Below, one piece after another: positions 15,889 through 21,647 of a stretch of 21,647 bases of DNA. The notes under the pieces were generated by a model. The model worked only from the letters and a program-made list of their open reading frames with translations. It was not told the origin of the DNA and made no database searches. How positions within the stretch are numbered: position 1 is the first letter of the stretch; each line of letters starts with the position of its first letter. Both the position numbers and the translations under genes were made by a program. This stretch comes from Fidelibacterota bacterium UBA2125 (GTDB lineage Bacteria; Fidelibacterota; Marinisomatia; Marinisomatales; S15-B10), in NCBI GenBank assembly GCA_002329125.1, contig DCXX01000019.1, forward strand, positions 1,384-23,030. Direction: 5' to 3'.

Positions 15889-18800
15889 ATGCAAAGGCAT
15901 TTAAACACGCTGTTGCTGTTGGGGATTTTTTTACTATTATTTCCGATATCTCCTCTTCCCGCCCAGAAGCTCACGTCTGGCATTCTCCAAAACCTCGAGT
16001 TCCGTAACATCGGCCCTGCCAATATGAGTGGCCGTATCGTAGACCTGGCGGTCCTAGAAAAGGACACCTACACGTTCTACGTAGCCGCTGCTACCGGCGG
16101 GTTGTGGAAGACGACCAACAACGGTGTTACGTTCAAATCTATTTTTGAAAATGAAGGCACCCATTCCATTGGTGATGTGGTCGTGCATCAGGTAGCAGAC
16201 AGCATTGTCTGGGTCGGCACGGGAGAACGGGCTAATCGTCAGAGTTCATCCTGGGGAGACGGTGTGTACAAGTCTATCGACGCCGGTAAAACCTGGGTGA
16301 ATATGGGCCTGCGTGATAGCCACCACATCGGCCGTATTGTGATGCATCCCGGCAATCCGGACATGGTTTATGTGGCAGCCATGGGACATCTGTGGGGACC
16401 GAACGAGGAACGTGGTCTGTATAAGACCACGGACGGCGGGGCCACTTGGACCCGTGTCCTCTATGTGGATGAGAACACCGGGGTGGCAGATGTGGCCATG
16501 GACCCATCCGATCCGAACACGTTGTACGCGGCTACCTACCAGCGCCGTCGTCGTCCTTATGGATTCCATGGTGGCGGTCCGGGCAGTGGTCTGCACAAGA
16601 CTACGGATGGTGGCATCACATGGACGGAGTTGACGAACGGTCTACCCGAAAGTGAGAAAGGACGTATCGGGATCTCCATATACCGTAGCGATCCAAACAT
16701 CGTCTATATCTCACTCGAACAGGGTTTTCAATACAACGCCTCTACCGCCTACGGCGAACGCCGCGCCGGTCTGTATCGCTCTGAAGACAAAGGAGAAACA
16801 TGGACGCACATGAGTGATTGGAACCCGCGTCCCATGTACGCCAGCCAGCCGCTTGTGGACCCCAGCGACGACCAGCGCATCTACATGATGAACCGCTACA
16901 GCTATTCGGATGACGGCGGTATTACGTTCCGGGCGCCCTCCCAGTCTCTGCACGGCGACGACCGCATTCTGTGGGTCAATCCTGCCGATTCGCGCCATGT
17001 GATAAAAGGGGACGACGGCGGAGTTGGGATTTCGTACGACCGGGGCAAGACCTGGCTGTTCGTCACGTCGTTGCCGTTGAGTCAGTTTTACAGGGTCACG
17101 GTGGATATGCAGCATCCGTACCGGGTTTACGGTGGCTTGCAGGACAACGGAAGCTGGGTGGGGCCCAATGCCAATTATCTGAGTGACGGAATCCTCAATA
17201 ACGAATGGAATCGCACAGGCGGAGGTGACGGGTTTCTTAGTCTACCACATCCAAAAAATGCGAATGCCGTCTACGTCGAATCACAGTACCTAGGTCTATC
17301 GCTGTTCGACTTGAATACACGGCAGCGGCGATCCATTCGTCCGGGTGATCCGAAGGGCCGCATTGCTGCGCGCCGCAACTGGGAGGCCTGGGGTCCTGGT
17401 ACGCAGGAGCCGGAACTGGGCAACGCCATGGCGCCGGCCAACTGGGACGGACCATTTCTCATCTCCTCCCACGATCCCAAAACCATTTACGCCGGAACCA
17501 ACATCCTGTGGAAGAGTGCTGATGGTGGGGCCTCCTGGGTGTCTCTGGGTGATCTGACCACCGGTGTCAACCGTCGCAAACTGCCCATCATGGGCGTGGT
17601 GCCGCACGAAACCACCCTGTCGCTGGACGACGGGATCCCCTACTATCCGACCCTGACTGCCATTGCCGAGTCGCCGAAGGATTCGACGGCGCTCTACATC
17701 GGGACGGACGACGGAAATTTAAAGGTTTCCCGTGACGGAGGAAGAACGTGGATCGAGGTATCCGACCGCCTGTCCGGCCTGCCGGATGATGCATGGATCA
17801 ATGGTATCGAGCCGTCCCGTTTCCGTGCGGGAACGGTCTATGTGGCAGTCAATAACTACCGGAACAATGATTTCGATAATTATCTCTTTAAATCGAGTGA
17901 CTACGGCCACTCCTGGACGTCTATCACTGGCAATCTGCCTGATGGGCGTGTCGTGCGAACTGTTCGGGAGGATTCCCGTAATCCGAACCTACTGTACCTT
18001 GGTACGGAGCTGGGGCTGTTCGTCTCGGTAGATGGAGGTGATCACTGGGTCGAACTTCGGAACAACATGCCGCTCATGGCCATCAACGACCTGGTCATCC
18101 ATCCGCGTGACAATGATCTGATACTGGGTACACACGGTCGCGGAGTCTGGATCTTGGATAATCTGAACGCACTCCAAGAGGTATCCCACGAGATGCTGGC
18201 CGATGAAGCCGCACTATTCTCTGTGCCGAACGTGGAGCAGATCCGCTATTCCCGTGCCCATGCCCATGCCGGCGATATGATCTTCCGTGGCAAGAATCCC
18301 GCGGCCGGCGCTCTGATCGATTATTATCTGAAAAATGACGTTAGAAAAGATGAAATTTTTCTCAGGATATACGATCCTGTGGGCACGCTGATCCGTACAC
18401 TTGAGCCCGACACAACCACCGGTATCAACCGGATCGTATGGGATCTCCGCCATGCGCGTTTGCCGGCCGCGCCTGAAGATACCGTCAATGTCGATACAAC
18501 ACTCATACGCACCCGGAAAACATCACCGAACGGCCCGGCCGGACCGTGGGTAATGCCCGGACTCTACAGGGCGCGGTTTGAGGTGAACGGCAAATCCCTT
18601 GAGAAGACATTTACTGTCCGTGAAGATCCACGCATCGATCTGCCAGTGGAGCACCGACGCAAGTGGACCGCCATCCTGCTTGAAATCGGTGATCTGTATA
18701 CAGGTTTGGTAGAGGACAACGGAGGTATCCAACCGGTTATATGGCATGTGGATAGGTACCGGAAAGACGGCAAGAAATTGGATGAAAAAGCGGCCGGAGA

Positions 18801-19041
18801 AATCGAAGAAACGGGCCGCCTGTACTCGGAACTGCTGAGCCGTGTACGGAGCTTGTACAGTCAGGTAATGGGTTGGCCCGGCCCGCTCACCGCCGACCAG
18901 AAATCACAGTGGGCCTATTATCAAGAGGTCTACCAACGCATCCGTCCACGGAAAGAGGAATTCCACAAGCGCCATCTGCCGCGCCTTAACCGGAAGTTGG
19001 CCAAAGAGGACCGGATACAGGTCGGTGAGATGGGAAACTGA
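15889..19041 (+). CDS. Secreted Asp-box (BNR/VPS10-like) beta-propeller protein
   Basis: The 1050-residue protein has a signal peptide (hydrophobic LLLLGIFLLLFPI, cleavage near PAQ-K27). The segment FRNIGPANMSGRI (38-50) starts the propeller region. At least eleven Asp-box or Asp-box-like motifs follow, among them KSIDAGKTW (128-136), KTTDGGATW (179-187), RSEDKGETW, KSADGGASW, VSRDGGRTW and KSSDYGHSW, out to about residue 720. These build the tandem propellers of the VPS10/sortilin-like and xyloglucanase-like families often annotated as glycosyl hydrolase. No catalytic residues can be assigned, so enzyme activity is uncertain. After the propellers comes a FlgD-like sandwich (LRIYDPVGTLIRTL), then a charged helical end. 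GGAGG at 15879-15883 sits 5 bases before the ATG. The DNA is GC-rich compared with its neighbours: 41 of 60 bases from 17401 are G or C. Confidence 0.85.
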   Translation: MQRHLNTLLLLGIFLLLFPISPLPAQKLTSGILQNLEFRNIGPANMSGRIVDLAVLEKDTYTFYVAAATGGLWKTTNNGVTFKSIFENEGTHSIGDVVVHQVADSIVWVGTGERANRQSSSWGDGVYKSIDAGKTWVNMGLRDSHHIGRIVMHPGNPDMVYVAAMGHLWGPNEERGLYKTTDGGATWTRVLYVDENTGVADVAMDPSDPNTLYAATYQRRRRPYGFHGGGPGSGLHKTTDGGITWTELTNGLPESEKGRIGISIYRSDPNIVYISLEQGFQYNASTAYGERRAGLYRSEDKGETWTHMSDWNPRPMYASQPLVDPSDDQRIYMMNRYSYSDDGGITFRAPSQSLHGDDRILWVNPADSRHVIKGDDGGVGISYDRGKTWLFVTSLPLSQFYRVTVDMQHPYRVYGGLQDNGSWVGPNANYLSDGILNNEWNRTGGGDGFLSLPHPKNANAVYVESQYLGLSLFDLNTRQRRSIRPGDPKGRIAARRNWEAWGPGTQEPELGNAMAPANWDGPFLISSHDPKTIYAGTNILWKSADGGASWVSLGDLTTGVNRRKLPIMGVVPHETTLSLDDGIPYYPTLTAIAESPKDSTALYIGTDDGNLKVSRDGGRTWIEVSDRLSGLPDDAWINGIEPSRFRAGTVYVAVNNYRNNDFDNYLFKSSDYGHSWTSITGNLPDGRVVRTVREDSRNPNLLYLGTELGLFVSVDGGDHWVELRNNMPLMAINDLVIHPRDNDLILGTHGRGVWILDNLNALQEVSHEMLADEAALFSVPNVEQIRYSRAHAHAGDMIFRGKNPAAGALIDYYLKNDVRKDEIFLRIYDPVGTLIRTLEPDTTTGINRIVWDLRHARLPAAPEDTVNVDTTLIRTRKTSPNGPAGPWVMPGLYRARFEVNGKSLEKTFTVREDPRIDLPVEHRRKWTAILLEIGDLYTGLVEDNGGIQPVIWHVDRYRKDGKKLDEKAAGEIEETGRLYSELLSRVRSLYSQVMGWPGPLTADQKSQWAYYQEVYQRIRPRKEEFHKRHLPRLNRKLAKEDRIQVGEMGN

Positions 19042-19049
19042 TCTAGGTC

Positions 19050-19160
19050 CTACGGGGTAGTGATCTTAATAGGCTTGTTCCCGTGCTCTGACGTCCTTTT
19101 TACGGTTTCCTCATCCGTTATTTCCGCTTGAGTCTCCAGTATACACTGCTGTCTCTTCAT
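19050..19160 (-). CDS. Possible 36-residue small protein
   Basis: A short ORF begins at ATG 19158-19160, seven bases after the stop of the lamin-tail gene and on the same strand, and ends at TAG (complement of 19050-19052). The product starts MKRQQCILETQAEITDEETV and ends KPIKITTP. It is hydrophilic with a protein-like mix of charged residues and one Cys. There is no clear Shine-Dalgarno sequence and I recognise no family. It could be a real small gene, a decayed gene end, or chance in a 126-base convergent gap. Confidence 0.25.
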   Translation of the reverse strand: MKRQQCILETQAEITDEETVKRTSEHGNKPIKITTP

Positions 19161-19167
19161 GATGCAA

Positions 19168-20829
19168 TCACCGTAAGGTTTCAGCCAGTACCACAGTTTC
19201 CACCCATTCGGCCTGTCGGCGGCTACCCAATTCTACCACGGCAAACTTAACAATGTAGATACCGATCCTTGCTTTCTCGCCGTTGTCACTGGTGCCATCC
19301 CAAGTCATTATTCCCTCGGCACCACTTGCCTGGTTCTTGGCAAGGATTCTGATGGTTCGGCCTACGATATCGAAAATATGGACCGTCACTGCCGCCTGCG
19401 AAAAGGGGAGATTGTAAGAGATGTAAAGAAGATCATCACTGCCGTCACTATCCGGGGAAAACGGATTTGGAGAGAGTGAGAGGTTACTGGAGGTGGGAAG
19501 TGATTCAAGATAGATACTGTTTATGCCACCCGGTGTCATTTTTTCAGGAGCGACACAAGTGCCCCATCGCTCCTTCAGTTGGGACGGGAATGAGGGATTC
19601 AGTTTCTCCAGAGATCTTCCGTCAAAGCCTCCCCAATCAAAGGTGAAACTGAGAGAGTCTATAATCTTTCCTGTCATATCAAATAAATAGAGAATGTCAC
19701 CACTGTTATTGAGGGAAGGAAATCGCGTTTCGGGGACAACAAATTTACCGCTGGTTGAAACGGTTATGGTGCTGTCGGCTGCGATAACGAAGTACTCTTC
19801 GGGCCACAGTTCAATCGGGGACAAGGCACTTTTATTGGATTTGTCAGCATCGGAGATGGCCCACTGACTTACGTCGACTGTTTCTGAACTGACGTTTACA
19901 ATCTCTACAAACTCAGGGAAACCTTCATCAGGTGAGTAGAGGATTTCATTGAACATTAAAACACCTACCGAAAAGGGAGAGCGAATTTCGTACAATGCCG
20001 TGTCGTTGAATGTATTGTCATCGCCTTCGGCGGTGATGGTCAGCTGAATTTGATGGATTCCTGAAGGAAAACTTCCGATCTCCAGGGAGACTATAGTTGT
20101 ATCTCTGTACGCCAGGGAAGGTGTATTTAAAGATGCCAGTTCCATGCCGTTCAGAACCGCTTTTAATATTCCCTCGGCTGTTTCTGCCCCATTCCCGAAA
20201 ACGGTAACGGAGATGGAGACGATTTCGCCCGTTTCCGGGTAGAGCGGTGTGTGGGTGATACTTTCGTCGGCAATGCCCAGGTCAACGGCTGTGGGAGTGA
20301 CGCTGTTCGGTAAACCGGGAGTACCGAGAGAATCAAAGGAAGTTGCCCAATTGCTCACAGTCGATTCTCTCTCCAAGAAAAGTCTTTCCAGCGAAAATCC
20401 TGATGCGAAGATATCCGTCCAAGCCACACTGTCCAGAGCTGTTCCGCTACTGTTTATGATAAAAAGGGAGTCACTGGTACTGAGCTGATTGCCGATAGAT
20501 TTATCATCTACTTTGAGGACGATGACAGAGTCGGGGATGAGATTGTCATATAGACCGTTGTTTGATTCATAATCACCCTCCAGGATGATGGCGTAGGATT
20601 TACCATTTAGAACCATTCCGCTGCCGGCGTCTGTCAATTCGTCCGTAGAAGTTTTGTCTCGGATCTGCCAGCCGGCGAGATCAACAGTTTGATCTGAAAG
20701 GTTGAAGATTTCGACGAATTCATTGGGGCTGTCAGTGCCAGGTAGATCGAACATTACTTCGGAAAGAACAATCTGGCCCATCATGGGTGTGGCAACCAGA
20801 TGCAAGATGAACGTTTGTATCGAATTCAA
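19168..20829 (-). CDS. Surface protein with two lamin-tail domains and FlgD/CHU-like C-terminus
   Basis: The 553-residue protein has a short signal peptide ending at MMGQ (residue 19). The first lamin-tail domain (about 20-175) shows LSEVMFDLPGTDSPNEFVEI, the DLAGWQIRD strand and a GTPGLPN end. A CARDB-like beta domain covers about 185-283 (ETGEIVSISVTVFGNG). A second lamin-tail domain covers 290-440 (MFNEILYSPDEGFPEFVEI, TPGGIN). The last 100 residues form a SPNPFSPDSDG...WDGTSDNGEKARIGIYIV unit of the FlgD Ig-like/CHU-C type, common at the ends of exported FCB proteins and resembling type IX secretion sorting regions. The start is a TTG at 20827-20829 overlapping the arsC stop as TTGA; the only nearby ATGs lie inside the signal peptide. 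Role: probably surface attachment or envelope structure, inferred. Confidence 0.82.
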   Translation of the reverse strand: MNSIQTFILHLVATPMMGQIVLSEVMFDLPGTDSPNEFVEIFNLSDQTVDLAGWQIRDKTSTDELTDAGSGMVLNGKSYAIILEGDYESNNGLYDNLIPDSVIVLKVDDKSIGNQLSTSDSLFIINSSGTALDSVAWTDIFASGFSLERLFLERESTVSNWATSFDSLGTPGLPNSVTPTAVDLGIADESITHTPLYPETGEIVSISVTVFGNGAETAEGILKAVLNGMELASLNTPSLAYRDTTIVSLEIGSFPSGIHQIQLTITAEGDDNTFNDTALYEIRSPFSVGVLMFNEILYSPDEGFPEFVEIVNVSSETVDVSQWAISDADKSNKSALSPIELWPEEYFVIAADSTITVSTSGKFVVPETRFPSLNNSGDILYLFDMTGKIIDSLSFTFDWGGFDGRSLEKLNPSFPSQLKERWGTCVAPEKMTPGGINSIYLESLPTSSNLSLSPNPFSPDSDGSDDLLYISYNLPFSQAAVTVHIFDIVGRTIRILAKNQASGAEGIMTWDGTSDNGEKARIGIYIVKFAVVELGSRRQAEWVETVVLAETLR

Positions 20830-21242
20830 TCTCTTTTGCTCAGGAGTTCTTCAATCCGGATCCGCAGCGTATCCCGGACCTGTCGGTACGGCTCCAGCTG
20901 ATATTTTTCGTCAGACCAATCCACGAATGGATCATCTACAGACCAGTGAATGTGCTCTATGCCACCGGGGAAAGTGGGGCACAGTTGGTTGGCATCATCA
21001 CAGACGGTGATGACAATATCCATTCCGGCATCAAGATAATCATCCACGAGGTCAGAGGTGTGATGTGAAATATCGATACCCCATTCGGCCATCACTTTTA
21101 TTCCGGCAGGGTGAACCCGCGTGGGGTGAGTGCCGGCGCTGAATACCTCAAACCGGTCCCCGGCCAGATCTTTCAAAATACCTTCTGCCATTTGGGATCG
21201 GCAAGAGTTTCCCGTGCAAAGAAATAGCACCTTCTTCATCAT
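20826..21242 (-). CDS. arsC: Thioredoxin-coupled arsenate reductase (LMW phosphatase fold)
   Basis: This enzyme reduces arsenate to arsenite, using three cysteines and thioredoxin. The 138-residue length is normal. The phosphatase-like loop CTGNSCRS gives Cys9 and Cys14. The second pair, in VCDDANQLCP, gives Cys81 and Cys88 with the same six-residue spacing as Bacillus-type ArsC (Cys82/Cys89). All three redox cysteines are therefore present. SAGTHP at 35-40 is the family strand. ATG codons at 21240-21242 and 21237-21239 are both possible starts; the frame stays open to 21287, but that extension is not homologous. No arsenite efflux pump or ArsR is visible, and the divergent gene is a Fur-type regulator instead. 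A general protein-tyrosine phosphatase role is less likely given the extra cysteines. Confidence 0.9.
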   Translation of the reverse strand: MMKKVLFLCTGNSCRSQMAEGILKDLAGDRFEVFSAGTHPTRVHPAGIKVMAEWGIDISHHTSDLVDDYLDAGMDIVITVCDDANQLCPTFPGGIEHIHWSVDDPFVDWSDEKYQLEPYRQVRDTLRIRIEELLSKRD

Positions 21243-21315
21243 ATATCTCGAGCAAATTTCCTTGCTAAGGTGAATGAATGTCAACATGAATAATCAATGA
21301 CATCAAAATTAATAA

Positions 21316-21330
21316 TAGTAATTATTACTG
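21316..21330. promoter_or_regulatory. Candidate Fur/PerR-type operator, 7-1-7 palindrome
   Basis: The sequence TAGTAAT-T-ATTACTG is a 7-1-7 inverted repeat with one mismatch (perfect over AGTAAT/ATTACT). It has the same architecture and core (AAT-N-ATT) as Fur and PerR boxes. It lies 42 bases upstream of the Fur-family start and 74 bases upstream of arsC, in their shared divergent promoter region. Autoregulation, and possibly control of arsC, is inferred. The surrounding region is very AT-rich, so chance palindromes are a risk. Confidence 0.45.
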
Positions 21331-21371
21331 TTTATGTTGTTTCATTTTTTATTTCTGTTTAAACTGTTTTC

Positions 21372-21647
21372 ATGCGATACAGCCTTCAGAAAGAGACAAT
21401 CCGTGAAATTGTGACCAGCACAGACTCGCATCCAACAGCTGATTGGATTTTCCATAGAGCAAAAAGAAAGATTCCTAATATCAGTCTAGGAACGGTCTAT
21501 CGGAATCTTAAACATCTAGCAGCAGAAGGTTTTCTTCGGGTAATCTGTGATGATAATAGTACCCGCTATGATTGGAATACAACACCCCATGACCATTTAA
21601 AATGCTCTATTTGTGGGGATTTGATTGATGTCCATTTACTGGATGAC
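21372..21647 (+). CDS. Fur/PerR-family metal-dependent regulator, N-terminal part (runs off window)
   Basis: The first 92 codons of a Fur-superfamily repressor are present, and the 3' end is outside the window. The winged-helix part shows TADWIFHRAKRKIPNISLGTV followed by YRNLKHLAAEGFLR, the standard recognition helix of Fur/PerR. A dimerisation region follows with the HDHLKCSICGDLIDV motif, which supplies the regulatory His residues and the first CxxC of the structural zinc site. The lack of an N-terminal extension and the RYDWNTTPHDH segment fit PerR-like members more than classical Fur, but Fur, PerR and Zur cannot be separated from half a protein. An in-frame TAA at 21360-21362 rules out a longer start. 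No Shine-Dalgarno sequence precedes the ATG. It is divergent from arsC, with the palindrome at 21316-21330 between them. Confidence 0.88.
   Translation, partial: MRYSLQKETIREIVTSTDSHPTADWIFHRAKRKIPNISLGTVYRNLKHLAAEGFLRVICDDNSTRYDWNTTPHDHLKCSICGDLIDVHLLDD

Noticed and set aside
16246..17115. Long open frames on the minus strand inside the Asp-box gene (for example 16246-16596 and 16711-17115)
   Set aside because: They lie opposite a well-supported gene in GC-rich DNA, where antisense stops are rare. Their translations are His/Arg/Pro-rich with no recognisable domain and no ribosome binding site.
19042..19167. Search for a terminator between the two convergent genes
   Set aside because: No stem with a T tract was found; only trivially short repeats are present.
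1..21647. Mobile elements, prophage, CRISPR or toxin-antitoxin genes
   Set aside because: No transposase or integrase motif, terminal inverted repeats, regularly spaced repeats or small toxin pairs were seen. The compositional shifts at 8451-10298 and 15889-19041 are the only hints of transfer.

Overview
The window is a 21.6 kb piece of a bacterial chromosome, read entirely from sequence. Secreted and surface proteins with FCB-group character (lamin-tail domains, FlgD/CHU-like C-terminal sandwiches, Asp-box propellers, a CotH-like protein, an M23 protein with a long beta-rich tail) sit beside ordinary housekeeping genes. This points to a Gram-negative member of the Fibrobacteres-Chlorobi-Bacteroidetes supergroup. 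My best guess is a marine lineage such as Candidatus Marinimicrobia (SAR406), but that assignment is inference. I see no transposase, phage gene, tRNA, rRNA or CRISPR array. Coding density is very high, and no gene-free stretch exceeds about 160 bases.

Layout from left to right. (1) 1-2426, plus strand: the C-terminal part of an NfeD-type membrane protein, then the flotillin-like scaffold FloA, then a small membrane-anchored acidic protein. (2) 9188-2430, minus strand: a bestrophin-like membrane protein, uridine kinase, thymidine kinase, a NupC-type nucleoside transporter, adenylate kinase, dephospho-CoA kinase and a cation-chloride-cotransporter-like permease. Five of these seven form a nucleoside uptake and phosphorylation set, and two junctions are one-base TAATG overlaps with the same upstream GGAGG. 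(3) 9249-10298, plus strand: a secreted CotH-like protein. It is divergent from the bestrophin-like gene, and both are strikingly AT-rich. (4) 13642-10304, minus strand: an M23 peptidase, a rhomboid protease and cytidine deaminase. (5) 13792-14487, plus strand: a predicted small outer-membrane beta-barrel protein, closed by a clear bidirectional terminator. (6) 15728-14548, minus strand: a membrane protein resembling the Pycsar effector PycTM (DUF5706), followed by a lipoprotein with a collagen-like Gly-X-Y stretch. The two overlap by a TTGA start/stop. (7) 15889-19041, plus strand: a GC-rich gene for a 1050-residue secreted Asp-box propeller protein. (8) 21242-19050, minus strand: thioredoxin-type arsenate reductase, a lamin-tail surface protein overlapping it by TTGA, and possibly a 36-residue ORF. 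(9) 21372-end, plus strand: the start of a Fur/PerR-family regulator with a 7-1-7 palindrome upstream.

Functionally, the salvage genes import nucleosides (NupC), phosphorylate them (Udk, Tdk, Adk) and deaminate cytidine (Cdd, in the next operon). NfeD and FloA form the usual membrane-microdomain pair. The most unusual material is the PycTM-like / collagen-lipoprotein pair, which has no nucleotide cyclase beside it. Next come the AT-rich CotH-like / bestrophin-like pair and the TTGA coupling of an arsenate reductase to an extracellular lamin-tail protein.
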